Source: Bacteroidota bacterium | Lineage (GTDB): Bacteria; Bacteroidota; Ignavibacteria; Palsa-1295 | Direction of reading: 5' to 3' | Assembly: GCA_021324685.1 (NCBI GenBank) | Contig: JAJPIQ010000043.1 | Coordinates: forward strand, 1-64,000 | DNA length: 64,000 bases | Shown: positions 27,587-38,815 of the stretch, piece by piece | How positions within the stretch are numbered: position 1 is the stretch's first letter | Layout of the letters: every line of letters starts with the position of its first letter | Position numbers and translations under genes: made by a program | Notes under the pieces: model-generated | What the model was told of the DNA's origin: nothing | Seen by the model: only the letters and a program-made list of their open reading frames with translations | The model's database searches: none

Positions 27587-28588
27587 TTAGACTTCATTGG
27601 AAAACAGCCATTCCATAACGGCCATGCGCACCGCTACTCCGCGCCGCACCTGCCGTAAAACGAGCGATCGCTCGCCATACGCCGCTTCGGTTTCGATTTC
27701 GACGCCGTGATTGATGGGCCCCGGATGCAGGATCAGGGCGGTCGAGCGCGACATTCGTTCCGGGGTCATGCCGTATTCCTCACGGTATTCCTCGATACTC
27801 GGAAAAAATCCGCGCGCTTGCCGCTCCATTTGAATGCGCAGCATCATGACGGCATCGGCTGTGTCCAGAATGGAATCGAGATTGTTCGTTGTATCCACGC
27901 CAAACACGGCAGCGACATTTCGAGGCATCAGCGTATCGGGTCCGACGAACGTGACCTTCGCTCCGAGTTTTGCGAGCAGCCATGCATTCGAACGCGCGAC
28001 GCGCGAGTGTAGAATATCGCCGACAATGGCGACATGCTTTCCCGATAAACTGCCGAGTGCGGCTCTCATCTCTGCCGCATCGAGGAGCGCCTGTGTGGGA
28101 TGCTCGTGGACACCGTCGCCCGCGTTGACAACGTGAAGGTTGTGCGGTAACCGGCTCGCCAAAAATCCCGGAACGCCGGAAACATTGTGTCGAATGACAA
28201 AGGCATCGATCTTCATTGCCTCGAGCACACGGATCGTATCGAGGATCGACTCGCCTTTCGCGAGACTGCTCACCGCCGGTGTCAGCGAAATCACATCGGC
28301 GCCTAACCGCCGTTCCGCGAGTTCGAATGAGGTCCTCGTCCGAGTAGAGGCTTCGAAGAAGAGATTCGCGATCGTGCGGCCCTCGAGTATCTTCAATTTT
28401 TGAAACGGCCCGGGGGCTTCGAGAAATTTTACGTAATGATCGCTGCGATCGAGGAGATGAAGGACGGTCTCTAAGGGAAGATGCTCGACCGTAAGAAGGT
28501 CTTTTCGTTTGGGACTGGAAAAAGCTTTCCCGTTGGGCGAAAAAGCCGCCGTTTTAGGTTGTATACTGGCCGCTCGTGTCGACGCCAT
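27587..28588 (-). CDS. pyrB: Aspartate carbamoyltransferase catalytic subunit
   Basis: 333 aa; NLFFEASTRTRTSFELAERRLGADVI, HPTQALLD, HPGPINHGVEI. Confidence 0.96.
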   Translation of the reverse strand: MASTRAASIQPKTAAFSPNGKAFSSPKRKDLLTVEHLPLETVLHLLDRSDHYVKFLEAPGPFQKLKILEGRTIANLFFEASTRTRTSFELAERRLGADVISLTPAVSSLAKGESILDTIRVLEAMKIDAFVIRHNVSGVPGFLASRLPHNLHVVNAGDGVHEHPTQALLDAAEMRAALGSLSGKHVAIVGDILHSRVARSNAWLLAKLGAKVTFVGPDTLMPRNVAAVFGVDTTNNLDSILDTADAVMMLRIQMERQARGFFPSIEEYREEYGMTPERMSRSTALILHPGPINHGVEIETEAAYGERSLVLRQVRRGVAVRMAVMEWLFSNEV

Positions 28589-28675
28589 TAAAAGAATCGC
28601 GCCTAAAAGAATTCTTTTTCATCGTTAGTTCCTGCTTCGGGGCAACCAACCGATTTTCGATGCTGTTTTTCTCGA

Positions 28676-31600
28676 TTGGCCATTTTTTTAAAGCCGATTT
28701 TAGCATTGCCAACCGCCCAACCATCGAAACGGAAGACTTCCTCACGCGCGCTCAAGGAGGAACGCACGCCGAGAGTCGCGGATACACCAACTCGATCGCC
28801 AGAGGATTCGGACACGCTGATTCGATCGCGAGAGGATTCGATCATCGTCCGCGGCGCTCGCGTGCATAACCTAAAAGGGATCGACGTCGATATTCCTCGT
28901 GAGAAGCTCGTCGTCATCACAGGAATTTCGGGTTCCGGGAAATCATCCCTCGCATTCGACACGATCTATGCGGAAGGCCAGCGGCGATACGTCGAATCGC
29001 TTTCGGCCTACGCGCGCCAATTCCTCGATATGATGGAGCGGCCCGAAGTCGATTATATAGAAGGACTTTCGCCCGCTATTTCCATTGAGCAAAAGACGAT
29101 CGGTACGACACCGCGCTCGACCGTCGGCACCGTAACGGAAATTTATGATTTTATTCGCCTGCTCTTCGCTCGGACCGGTACGCAATATTGTGTGGAATGC
29201 GACCTGCCCGTCACGAAACAGACGGTCGACCAGATCATCGACGCCTTGCTCGGATACCCGCAAGGGACGAAACTGACGATCTTTGCTCCGGTCGTTCGGG
29301 GACGCAAAGGGCAGTTCAAGGAACTGTTCCGAGATGTGTTACGGCAAGGTTTTACAAAAGCCCGTATCAATAATCTTCCGAAAGAGATCACGGAAGGGCT
29401 CGAACTCGACCGATACCGGTCTCATACGATCGAGGTCATGATCGACCGGCTCGCGCTGCAACCGGAAGTGCGCGAGCGGCTCGCGTCCTCGGTCCAGGCG
29501 GCGCTGAAAATGAGCAAGGGAACGATCTCCGCGGATATTACGGAGCCCGGCTCCGAGCGGACGGAACACACGCTCTTCAGCGAAAAATATAGCTGCCCTC
29601 AATGCGGACGTTCGTATGAAGAACCGCAGCCGAACACCTTCTCTTTCAACTCTCCGGCGAATGCCTGTCCGGAGTGCCATGGCCTGGGCGAAAAGCGGGA
29701 CTTTGCATTCGAACTGATCGTACCGGACCGGGCCGTTTCCGTTGCCGAGGGCGGCATGGTCCCCTTCGGGAAACAGCGTGATAACTGGCTATGGGCCCAG
29801 GTGCTCGCCGTCTTTGAACGATTCGAAGTTCCCATTTCTGCGCCCATCGCCGATCTTCCAAATGCCCTGTTCGAAATGCTGATGGAAGGTTCCAAAAAGC
29901 AGAAGCTCACGGTCACGTGGACCTCGGAGAAAGGCCGCACCTCGAAATACCAAACAACGTGGCCCGGCGTCTATGAAACGCTCCGGTATTGGTACAGCGA
30001 TTCCGGCTCTGAATCGCAGCGTACCTGGGCCGAACAATTCATGGCCGCGAGCGTCTGCCCGGTATGCCACGGCGGCCGGCTACGACCGGAACACCTGGCC
30101 ATTCGCGTTGCCAATAAGAACGTCCACGACATCGTCACGCTCTCTTTGCAGGACACGGTCCAATTTTTCCGTTCACTTTCGTTCCAGGGCCTGAAACAAA
30201 CGATTGCCGAGCCGATCCTTCGAGAGATCGTTCCAAGGACCGATTTTCTGCTGCAAGTGGGGCTTGGGTATCTGTCGCTCGATCGCTCCGCACGGACGCT
30301 TTCCGGCGGAGAATCGCAACGCATTCGTCTGGCCACCCAGATCGGGACGCAACTTGTCGGCGTCCTTTATATTCTCGATGAACCGAGCATCGGACTGCAC
30401 CAGCGCGATAACCGCCGGCTCATCCACTCCCTGGAACAACTTCGAGATCTTGGGAATACCGTCATTGTCGTCGAACATGACCGTGAGATGATGGAGTCTG
30501 CCGATCTCCTGATCGATATCGGGCCACGGGCCGGAGAATATGGCGGCGAACTCGTCGCTTACGGCCCGCCATCGTTTTTTCAAACGAGATCGGCTCACCC
30601 GGCATCCGAGACCTATTTTGTCGAGGTCGATTCGCCGACAGCCAAGTATCTTTCCGGTGTTGAAACGCTCGAAATTCCGAAGGACCGAGTTTCGCCATCC
30701 AAAAACAAGTTCCTATCCCTGGAAGGCGCGACCGGAAATAATTTGCGGAACGTCGACCTCCGGATTCCACTCGGTACGTTCACGTGCATTACCGGCGTTT
30801 CGGGTTCCGGAAAATCGACGCTGATCAATGAAACGCTCGCGCCGATCCTGAACCGGCATTTTTATAGCTCGCATGTCGTCCCACTGCCCTATAAAAAGAT
30901 CGAAGGTCTCGACCGGATCGACAAAGTGATCGAGATCGACCAATCTCCGATCGGTCGCACCCCTCGTTCCAATCCCGCGACCTACACCGGCCTGTTCACC
31001 TACATCCGCGATTTTTTTGCTTCGCTGCCGGAATCGAATATTCGCGGTTATAAAGTCGGACGGTTTTCTTTCAATGTCAAGAGCGGCCGATGCGAAGCGT
31101 GCGAAGGCGATGGCGTGAAAAAGATCGAAATGAATTTTCTGCCGGACGTCTACGTCACCTGCGATGTATGCCGCGGCAAACGCTATAACCGCGAAACGCT
31201 CGAGGTGCACTATAAAGGCAAGTCCATCGCCGATGTGCTCGCGATGAGTGTGACCGAAGCCGAAGCATTCTTTTCAGAAATCCCGAGGATCAAACGCAAA
31301 CTTTCCGCGCTTTCCTCGGTGGGGCTGGGCTACATCCGGCTCGGGCAGCAGGCGCCGACGCTTTCGGGCGGCGAAGCGCAGCGCGTAAAACTCGCAACGG
31401 AACTTTCTAAAGTCGCGACCGGAAAAACACTCTATATCCTGGACGAGCCGACGACCGGACTTCATTTCGAAGACATTAAACAATTAATGCATGTGCTGCT
31501 CGAACTTCGTGCGCGCGGCAATACCGTGGTCGTGATCGAACATAACCTCGATGTGGTAAAAATGGCCGATTGGGTCGTCGATCTCGGACCGGAAGGTGGT

Positions 31601-31720
31601 TCCGGGGGTGGCGGCATCGTCGATGAAGGGACTCCCGAAAATATCGCTCGTCGATTTAGCACGACTGGGAGCCATACGGCGTTCTTTCTACGAAAGGAAC
31701 TCGGCCTGCCTGTGGACTAA
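28676..31720 (+). CDS. uvrA: Excinuclease ABC subunit A
   Basis: 1014 aa; [79 protein letters not shown]. Confidence 0.97.
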   Translation: MAIFLKPILALPTAQPSKRKTSSRALKEERTPRVADTPTRSPEDSDTLIRSREDSIIVRGARVHNLKGIDVDIPREKLVVITGISGSGKSSLAFDTIYAEGQRRYVESLSAYARQFLDMMERPEVDYIEGLSPAISIEQKTIGTTPRSTVGTVTEIYDFIRLLFARTGTQYCVECDLPVTKQTVDQIIDALLGYPQGTKLTIFAPVVRGRKGQFKELFRDVLRQGFTKARINNLPKEITEGLELDRYRSHTIEVMIDRLALQPEVRERLASSVQAALKMSKGTISADITEPGSERTEHTLFSEKYSCPQCGRSYEEPQPNTFSFNSPANACPECHGLGEKRDFAFELIVPDRAVSVAEGGMVPFGKQRDNWLWAQVLAVFERFEVPISAPIADLPNALFEMLMEGSKKQKLTVTWTSEKGRTSKYQTTWPGVYETLRYWYSDSGSESQRTWAEQFMAASVCPVCHGGRLRPEHLAIRVANKNVHDIVTLSLQDTVQFFRSLSFQGLKQTIAEPILREIVPRTDFLLQVGLGYLSLDRSARTLSGGESQRIRLATQIGTQLVGVLYILDEPSIGLHQRDNRRLIHSLEQLRDLGNTVIVVEHDREMMESADLLIDIGPRAGEYGGELVAYGPPSFFQTRSAHPASETYFVEVDSPTAKYLSGVETLEIPKDRVSPSKNKFLSLEGATGNNLRNVDLRIPLGTFTCITGVSGSGKSTLINETLAPILNRHFYSSHVVPLPYKKIEGLDRIDKVIEIDQSPIGRTPRSNPATYTGLFTYIRDFFASLPESNIRGYKVGRFSFNVKSGRCEACEGDGVKKIEMNFLPDVYVTCDVCRGKRYNRETLEVHYKGKSIADVLAMSVTEAEAFFSEIPRIKRKLSALSSVGLGYIRLGQQAPTLSGGEAQRVKLATELSKVATGKTLYILDEPTTGLHFEDIKQLMHVLLELRARGNTVVVIEHNLDVVKMADWVVDLGPEGGSGGGGIVDEGTPENIARRFSTTGSHTAFFLRKELGLPVD

Positions 31721-31728
31721 CTCCTGCA

Positions 31729-32595
31729 ATGCAACGCTTTCTTCGTTTTCTTCTTGTCGTTCTTCCAGCGCTCGCGATGGCTTCCTGCGGCGGCATTCCC
31801 AAAACGTCGATCGTCTCCGTGCCGGATGGAACCCCGATTGCCTCCGTGGACGATTCCCTTTTGGCCCGTGTGCTCGAACGCGCGATCGCGCCCAACGGCG
31901 CCGTGAGTTATACGGAACTACGCAGCGACAGCGAACTCACTGAATATTTGCGCGAGATCGCTCTCGTACGGACCGATGCCTTTGTTTCCCGAGCCGAACT
32001 GCTCGCCTTTTGGATGAATGCACACAATGCGTACGTACTGGACCTGATACGCTCGAATGGACCGGCTCATTCCCTGGACGATATTCCCGGGTTCCAATAT
32101 GCGAAAGTCGTCATCGCCGGAGGAAAATCATATTCCCTCGACGACATCGAGCATGCTGTGATCGAAAAGCAATTTAGGGAACCCAGGGCATTTTTTGGCC
32201 TCTTCGAAGGCTCACGATCTTCACCGGAACTGGCTCGAACGCCATTTTCCGAATCGGAACTCAGCGATGAGCTCGATTTCCAGCTCAGGAATTTCCTTGC
32301 CGATTCGACAAAGAATTATCTCGATCGAAGAACGAATACGTTATATCTCTCGCCGCTCTTTAAAGAATATGAGTCCAGTTTAGAAGCGGCGACCGGCGGG
32401 TCCATGCTGGCGTTCATTCGCGATTTTGCCCCGCCCCAGATGGCCGAATGGATTGCCGGGCATCCGCATATAACGATTTCGTATCTTCGCAGCGATAACA
32501 CGATCTTTACAAGCGATATCGAACCTCATCACGAACCGAGCCATGAACGAACGTATGCTCCAGCCCCCCGACGAACTCCTGGCGGCATTAGATAA
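31729..32595 (+). CDS. DUF547-like lipoprotein
   Basis: 288 aa; ALAMASCGG lipobox; LLAFWMNAHNAYVLDLI, FGLFEGSRSSPELARTPFS pattern. Confidence 0.82.
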   Translation: MQRFLRFLLVVLPALAMASCGGIPKTSIVSVPDGTPIASVDDSLLARVLERAIAPNGAVSYTELRSDSELTEYLREIALVRTDAFVSRAELLAFWMNAHNAYVLDLIRSNGPAHSLDDIPGFQYAKVVIAGGKSYSLDDIEHAVIEKQFREPRAFFGLFEGSRSSPELARTPFSESELSDELDFQLRNFLADSTKNYLDRRTNTLYLSPLFKEYESSLEAATGGSMLAFIRDFAPPQMAEWIAGHPHITISYLRSDNTIFTSDIEPHHEPSHERTYAPAPRRTPGGIR

Positions 32596-33040
32596 AAGTT
32601 TTCAGATCTTTTTGGAGACGGCACACCGATACCCGCGCGAGAGCGTCCGCGAAAAGCCTTCCCTTACCGCGTTCAGTGCGACCGAGATTGTCTATCACAT
32701 GCTCGATGTCGAGCGTTTGTGGCAGGCACGTATCCGCGGGCTCATCGATGGATCGATGCGTCATTTTCAGCAGATGGACCCCGACGCAGTAGCGGCCGAA
32801 CGCCGCTACAATGAGAAAGACTATGAGGCCGGTATTGCCGACCTTCGCACCGCTCGTACGGAGACCGAGGAACTCGTCCGTTCCATGAAACCGAGCGACT
32901 GGCGGCTCGTGGGAACCCATTCGAAGTATGGCGATATGGATGCGGTGGCCATCCTCACAACGATGGAAAACCATGACCGCACCCATGCGGCACAACTCGA
33001 GCGAACGCTTCGGCAAATCGAACAGCGAGTACATATTTAA
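32543..33040 (+). CDS. DinB-family protein
   Basis: 165 aa; SLTAFSATEIVYHMLDVERLWQARI, NHDRTHAAQLERTLRQI; 5' end overlaps the previous gene. Confidence 0.82.
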   Translation: MNERMLQPPDELLAALDKSFQIFLETAHRYPRESVREKPSLTAFSATEIVYHMLDVERLWQARIRGLIDGSMRHFQQMDPDAVAAERRYNEKDYEAGIADLRTARTETEELVRSMKPSDWRLVGTHSKYGDMDAVAILTTMENHDRTHAAQLERTLRQIEQRVHI

Positions 33041-33050
33041 CTTTCGATTC

Positions 33051-33770
33051 GTGATCGTTGCTTTTCTTATCGGAGCTATTACCGGGTGGCTAATGTCGAT
33101 GCCGATCGGCCCGGTGAACGCTGCGGCCATTTCGCGGACGCTCAAATACAATTTTAAGTTCGGCGTTGCCGTCGGCGTAGGCGCTGCCGTGATGGACGTC
33201 ATCTATTGCGGCGGAGCGGCTCAGATCAACGAATTCCTCGTAGCATCCCCTATCATCAATCTTTGCTTTGAAGCAGCCGGCTTTGGTGCACTGCTATTTC
33301 TGGGAATTCGCCAACTTCGTTCAAAGCTTCCGTCCAGGAACGAAGACGAGGAAGATGGCGGCATGGCAAAACGAATCGCGATGAAAAACAAGACGATCGT
33401 TGAGCCGTTCGTGATTGGAATTTTGCTCTATGCGACGAACGTGATGGCGGTGCCCGAATGGATCATTATTTCGGGCCTGTGGCGTAGCTGGGGAGTTCTG
33501 CACACCGGCGTTCTGACGAATGCGGTATTCGCCCTTGGCGCTGGAGTGGGGACCGTCGGCTGGTTTATCGTCCTCATCGGCTGGATCGCACGGCATCATC
33601 GAGGCTTTCAGCCATCGACTCTTGCAAAGATCAATGTCGGGACCGGGATCGCAATGCTCATCTTCAGCGGATATTTTGCTTATGCGATCCTCTTCGAGAC
33701 GCATTGGGACCAGGTACGGTCCCATGCACAGCAAAATACGAATCGTATTATCGACTCGTTGAACCGCTGA
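33051..33770 (+). CDS. LysE-family translocator (GTG start likely)
   Basis: MSMPIGPVNAAAISRTLKYNFKFGVAVGVGAAVMDVIYC and multiple TM segments; frame continues from 33051 after the DinB stop. Confidence 0.75.
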   Translation: MIVAFLIGAITGWLMSMPIGPVNAAAISRTLKYNFKFGVAVGVGAAVMDVIYCGGAAQINEFLVASPIINLCFEAAGFGALLFLGIRQLRSKLPSRNEDEEDGGMAKRIAMKNKTIVEPFVIGILLYATNVMAVPEWIIISGLWRSWGVLHTGVLTNAVFALGAGVGTVGWFIVLIGWIARHHRGFQPSTLAKINVGTGIAMLIFSGYFAYAILFETHWDQVRSHAQQNTNRIIDSLNR

Positions 33771-33808
33771 ATTCGCTTCGTGCCTGTAGCGCACGCGCTA
33801 TGTTCCGC

Positions 33809-36800
33809 TTAATGCTGCAGCATCACGCGTTGCGTGCATACGGTGCCGCCAGATGCGAGTCGCAGGAAATAGGTCCCTTCCGGAAGATCGCTCGTTTCCA
33901 TCGCGACCTCATAATTTCCCTGGTCCTGCACTTCATTCACGAGCGTGCGCACCTTTTGCCCTAACGCGTTATACAGTTCCAGCACGACCGGTGCCTGGAG
34001 CGGGACGGCATACTTCACCGTGGCAGCACTTGCACTCGGGTTCGGTTTCGCCGGTGCCAGCCAGAGAATGGTCGGCTTGGCGGGATTGCCGACGATCGTG
34101 GCACACGAATCTTTCAGGACCACCGTACCGCCGTTCATCCGCCCGGAGGGTGCCGGCAGTATGACGTTGAAGTTCGGTCCCACAATGGCCGTATCGTTTC
34201 CGCCGTTATAGATCACGTCCTCGCCACATGGATCGGGATCGATTAGGATATGGGCCTCCTCGACGTCCGTAACGGAAGCGGTGTTAAAGAGCAGGTAGAT
34301 CAGCGTATCGTTTGCCGGAGGATCCATGAGGGGTGTGCCGCTGCCCGTAATCGTATACGTGCGTGGATTCGGCGGAGGAACCGTTCCGGGTGCCGGGGTG
34401 ACGGTCCATCCGGCCGAAAGCGTATTGGCGGTCTGCGTTCCGGCAAACGTCAGCGCGGGACTTCCCGTGAGATGGAACGTGAATTGGAACTGCGAAAGGT
34501 GTTTTTGCGCGACCGGGATCGCATCCGTGGTCTTGAGGAATATCGGAACTTTAAACTGCTTCGACTCCGCAATTCCGGTCGCATTCATGCCCAAGTCCTG
34601 CTTGTAGATCCACACATCGGTCGACGTGGTATGCGCCGCGCGGGAGGAAGAAAAGAGATGCCCATACAGATCGAGCGTCGTGACGGTGGCCAGGGCCGAC
34701 GCCGTATCGTGGAGCACCGCCAGCGTTTCTGTGACGCTCGGCGCGCCGGGGTGCGCCGTATCGTCCAATGGAACGAAATTGACGATACTGTCGAGGCGGA
34801 CCTCATAGACGCCTCGATCGCGCGGCTGTGAATCGGTCACTGCGATCGTGAGTGCCGGGCACGGCGCCGTCGTCACTGAAATTTTCGGCGCATTGAGATC
34901 GTGCGTCAAAGGATAACACCATTCTTCGGGCGCATTGCACAGCGAGTTGTCTGCACCGTCGATCGCATTGAAGTAAAGACACGCGGCCGAATCGGGAACG
35001 AGCGAGTCGATCACCATCAGCGTGAACGTATCGAGTTTTTGATAGAGCGGATGGTCGTGGCCGGTCAACGTACCATGGATCCCGGCATTCTGCGGCTGGG
35101 AATTCCATGGGGAGGGTGAGGAAACGCCACCGTGCTTGAGTTCTACATTCGTATTCGAGAAGAACCAAATGGAATCGATCCCCTCGTCGTATGTGATGGT
35201 ATCGCTGGGGAAGTTGGTGAACAATGGGTTCCCGTTCCCGTCGTGGTAATCCGACACTTCGAAGGTCACCCATCCCGGTCCGGAGGCCAGGATGGTATCG
35301 CAGGGACGAAAGCTATCGACGCGCTGCGTCGTACAACTGTTGAGCAAAACACTTTTATTGCCGGCGCAATCGGTCGCCTGTGCCGTGAAGCAGGCCCGCG
35401 CAAACGTATCGAGGATCTGCACCGAGTAATCGAGCGACGCTGGACCGGGGCAACCCTGGAGCGGAAACACCTTCCAATCGGCGGAATCGATCTTTGTGGT
35501 TCCAAGAACCGCGGGGTTGACCACCGGTATGCAGTTCTGGACAAAGGTCATGTAGACCGTGTCCACGCCTCGGTCCCATGCCTGCGAATCGGTGACATGG
35601 ACATTCCAGCCTCCCGTAACGGAAACATCCGAAATTCGAGGCGATACAACGTCCGCGACGGTGCAATACTGGATCGTATCCCACGAGGTGTTGGGGGGCG
35701 AGGCTGCATCGGTCGCCTGGACAATAATGGTTCCATCCTGCATCGAGTCGTCCACGCAGACCGAGAACGAATCGACACCCATCCCCGGCGTGACGGGATG
35801 GAACAGCGTGAAGGTCATATTCGTAGCGCTGCCGCCCAGCACACTGATGGAACTAAGTCCTTTATCGTTCTGAAGGGCGGGCAGGGTGCTCTTTACCGTA
35901 TCCGTCACGACCCAATGGCTGCACTTGTTTCCGCAGGACGTATCGGTTGGAACGTTCCAATTCAAGCGTTGCGTCAGGTGGAACTTTGGCGGGAGCGTAT
36001 CGAAGGGAACCGGCGGAAGGCATTTTTCAAAGCAAACCGTTTTCGTGCTTACGTTCCCAGCGCAGTCCGTTGCGGTCAACGTGACGCAGGGCGTATGAAG
36101 CGTGTCTTTTTGAATGAGAAAAATGGGGCCAACGACTGGCGGGCATCCGGCGATCGGTATGGGAATGCCGTTGACGGTAATGGCACCAGGCGATGGCGAA
36201 ATGCTGTCCGTGATACTTCGAATGCCCTGGTCCGTCGAAAGATTATCGTAGATCGAGTCGATCTTATATTCTTTAGCATAGCCGCAGTTCGTCCTCGCGA
36301 CGACAATCGTGTCCGAAAATCGCGGCGCGATCAGGTCCTTTTGCAGGCAATCGACCACAACCGGGCAGGCGCACGGTGGATTTATGAAAATCGGCTGCCC
36401 TACCCCGTTTGCCGAAACGGAAACTGCGATATCGTAGGTGGAATCGGTCGAGCAATTGATGAGTCCATTGGGAAGGTCCTGCACGACCGTATCGATCCAC
36501 GTCGCATAGGACGCGCCATACGGCTGAACGGCAGAACCGGAAAGTTTATGCGTTTGCGAATAGCCACCGTTCGACGCGGGCAGCGGCGAAACGATTTGGA
36601 CCGGGCCGTTCGCAACGCCAGTATTGGAATTGGTGATCGATTCTGTTGCAGAGGCATTCGTCGCTTCGGAGTTCGCATTCGGATTCCACACGATCACATC
36701 GACCGGGAAGTGATCTAAATCGAACGTCGATTTGCCATCCGAATAAAATTTGCTCAACGGGTTCCACACCATGTGGTCGGGGTGAATCACCAGAGCATCG

Positions 36801-37786
36801 AGGTTCCCAAAACAAATCGGATTTCCGCAGGCCGGCGTGCCATAGCTTCCTCGTCCGAGCTCAACAACAGAGTCCGGGCCGCTACTGACGGAGGTTTGAG
36901 GCCACTGGATGAGCATCGCTTCGTCAGTAGAATGATTGAAGAACGGGAACGGAGCGCCCCAGGTATAGCCCGTCACGATCGTCGGCCAGTCCACAAATTC
37001 AAGCTTGGTCGGCTGCATCAAACCCATCGGGCCCGGCGCCAGAGAATCGTTATTGAAACCGATCCCAATATTCGATAAAATATTGTTATTGCCTGGGAAT
37101 AGCGACGATGACAGGGGATGCAGTGTCGCAATAAAATAGGGAGGAATCGGAGAATAATCCTGCCAGTCCTGCGTATATCCGGCGCGGGTCGTGATCGGTG
37201 CGTTGTCATTGGTCGTATCGTTGTTTCCCGATCCGGTCCCAGACATCTCTACGTCAAGTAAAAACTGGAGCTGGACGTTAAATGAACCATTCGCATGATC
37301 GACGGCATAAAAACGATAGACAATTTGTCCCGAATTCGAAAATGGAAAGAAAACAGGATACACATCCTGTACGATATCGATATTATTCGGCCCTTGCGGC
37401 TGCCAAATCGTTCGGACCGTATCCTGTATTTTAGATATCTTGGCATTTTGCAAATAACCAGTAGGGTTTGCCGGGACCGCACCGGTCGTTGGTAACAGAG
37501 CAATATTCGTATTATTCGTATAATACTTCCCATTAATAGAGACCGTCACATAAGAATGCTCTTGGTAGGAAAGCCAATTTTTGGGTGAACTTGGCTGCGC
37601 GAGATAAATTCCAATGAGCCCAGCTCCGTCCTTCGATACGTCTGCCATCACTGCGCTATTGCCAGTCGTCAGGAATTGCCCTCTCACCGGAATGCTAAGG
37701 CCTAAAATTAAAAAGCAGAAAACCGGAACGAGATACCGGTTCCTAAACGCCGTTCGGCAAAGAATCGAAGAGAACGTTAAAAGCAT
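33809..37786 (-). CDS. Large secreted Cys-rich multidomain protein with Por/T9SS-type sorting tail
   Basis: 1325 aa; C-terminus LELYNALGQKVRTLVNEVQDQGNYEVAMETSDLPEGTYFLRLASGGTVCTQRVMLQH. Confidence 0.8.
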   Translation of the reverse strand: MLLTFSSILCRTAFRNRYLVPVFCFLILGLSIPVRGQFLTTGNSAVMADVSKDGAGLIGIYLAQPSSPKNWLSYQEHSYVTVSINGKYYTNNTNIALLPTTGAVPANPTGYLQNAKISKIQDTVRTIWQPQGPNNIDIVQDVYPVFFPFSNSGQIVYRFYAVDHANGSFNVQLQFLLDVEMSGTGSGNNDTTNDNAPITTRAGYTQDWQDYSPIPPYFIATLHPLSSSLFPGNNNILSNIGIGFNNDSLAPGPMGLMQPTKLEFVDWPTIVTGYTWGAPFPFFNHSTDEAMLIQWPQTSVSSGPDSVVELGRGSYGTPACGNPICFGNLDALVIHPDHMVWNPLSKFYSDGKSTFDLDHFPVDVIVWNPNANSEATNASATESITNSNTGVANGPVQIVSPLPASNGGYSQTHKLSGSAVQPYGASYATWIDTVVQDLPNGLINCSTDSTYDIAVSVSANGVGQPIFINPPCACPVVVDCLQKDLIAPRFSDTIVVARTNCGYAKEYKIDSIYDNLSTDQGIRSITDSISPSPGAITVNGIPIPIAGCPPVVGPIFLIQKDTLHTPCVTLTATDCAGNVSTKTVCFEKCLPPVPFDTLPPKFHLTQRLNWNVPTDTSCGNKCSHWVVTDTVKSTLPALQNDKGLSSISVLGGSATNMTFTLFHPVTPGMGVDSFSVCVDDSMQDGTIIVQATDAASPPNTSWDTIQYCTVADVVSPRISDVSVTGGWNVHVTDSQAWDRGVDTVYMTFVQNCIPVVNPAVLGTTKIDSADWKVFPLQGCPGPASLDYSVQILDTFARACFTAQATDCAGNKSVLLNSCTTQRVDSFRPCDTILASGPGWVTFEVSDYHDGNGNPLFTNFPSDTITYDEGIDSIWFFSNTNVELKHGGVSSPSPWNSQPQNAGIHGTLTGHDHPLYQKLDTFTLMVIDSLVPDSAACLYFNAIDGADNSLCNAPEEWCYPLTHDLNAPKISVTTAPCPALTIAVTDSQPRDRGVYEVRLDSIVNFVPLDDTAHPGAPSVTETLAVLHDTASALATVTTLDLYGHLFSSSRAAHTTSTDVWIYKQDLGMNATGIAESKQFKVPIFLKTTDAIPVAQKHLSQFQFTFHLTGSPALTFAGTQTANTLSAGWTVTPAPGTVPPPNPRTYTITGSGTPLMDPPANDTLIYLLFNTASVTDVEEAHILIDPDPCGEDVIYNGGNDTAIVGPNFNVILPAPSGRMNGGTVVLKDSCATIVGNPAKPTILWLAPAKPNPSASAATVKYAVPLQAPVVLELYNALGQKVRTLVNEVQDQGNYEVAMETSDLPEGTYFLRLASGGTVCTQRVMLQH

Positions 37787-37972
37787 CAGGATAAAAAAAG
37801 CAGCGCTGGGCGCAAGCGCGCCATTAGCGTAAAAACGTGAAAAATCGCACTAAATCCATGAAAGCGAAGACCAACGCCATCAACGCCGGTTCATCCATAA
37901 TGGTGTCGAAAAAAAGAGCCGCTTAGCGATGAAAAGCCTTGAAAAAAGCCTCGCAAAATCCAAGTTTGAACG

Positions 37973-38806
37973 CTAATCGAGCTTGAATTTCAGTTCTACC
38001 GAGCCATACAGGGACCCGATCTTCCATGCGGAGCCGCCGGTATTGCCGCTCGTCGTGATCGGAAAATCGTACGTCAGAAGCGGTGCGAAGACCGACCGCT
38101 CCGAGACCTGGATATTATACCCCGCAGAAAGCAAGACCCCAAGGCGAAGTCCTGTAAAGCCGGTACTCGTTTGGGGGACGTCCTCCGAAAGGGTTCCGTT
38201 GGTAAACGTGAGATTATCGACCGTCGTCCCGTTGGATAAGGTGGCGGAAGTCGTTATTAACTGCCGGCTTTGCGTAAGACTGCTCGCAAGCAAGAACCCG
38301 ACATCGATTCCCGCCTGTAAAAAAGGACCCATCCGAAAAAATTGGTATTGTGCGTAGGGGGCAAGATTCAGGTACGTTGCTTTTACTTTCCCATTGCGCG
38401 TCACATACATCGGGAACGTATCGGTCTGAGATTGGTCGGGCGGTAATACCACCACATTCTCATAGACGGTCGCACTCGTACTCAGATTCTTGAAATCGAT
38501 CCCACCCTTCAGGCCGATGGCCCATTCGTAATCGAGTGGAAGCTCGAAGAAGATCGATCCCAGCAATCCGGTCCCCGTGCCGCCGGTGAAGTTGGCGCCA
38601 CAATTGCAGTCGATCTGTCCCTGCTCGGTGTGATTCCCAAATCCGACTTCGACGCCGGCCATGGGCGGCGGAGCGCCGGGGCCGAACAGGTCGCCACGGC
38701 TAAGGATCTGCGCATTCGCGGTTCCCGAAAGAACGAGCGTTATGGCTACGGCAAACGAACAGGCAAGCCCGCGCGACCAGCGATTTCTACGTTCATGCTT
38801 CATCAT
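37973..38806 (-). CDS. Outer-membrane beta-barrel protein
   Basis: 277 aa; signal peptide; PFLQAGIDVGFLLASS and terminal YGSVELKFKLD. Confidence 0.75.
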   Translation of the reverse strand: MMKHERRNRWSRGLACSFAVAITLVLSGTANAQILSRGDLFGPGAPPPMAGVEVGFGNHTEQGQIDCNCGANFTGGTGTGLLGSIFFELPLDYEWAIGLKGGIDFKNLSTSATVYENVVVLPPDQSQTDTFPMYVTRNGKVKATYLNLAPYAQYQFFRMGPFLQAGIDVGFLLASSLTQSRQLITTSATLSNGTTVDNLTFTNGTLSEDVPQTSTGFTGLRLGVLLSAGYNIQVSERSVFAPLLTYDFPITTSGNTGGSAWKIGSLYGSVELKFKLD

Positions 38807-38815
38807 ATCCTTGCG

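Noticed and set aside
35132-36718. 528-aa plus-strand ORF
   Set aside because: Antisense to the 1325-aa secreted protein; Arg/Ile-rich low-information sequence with no domain.
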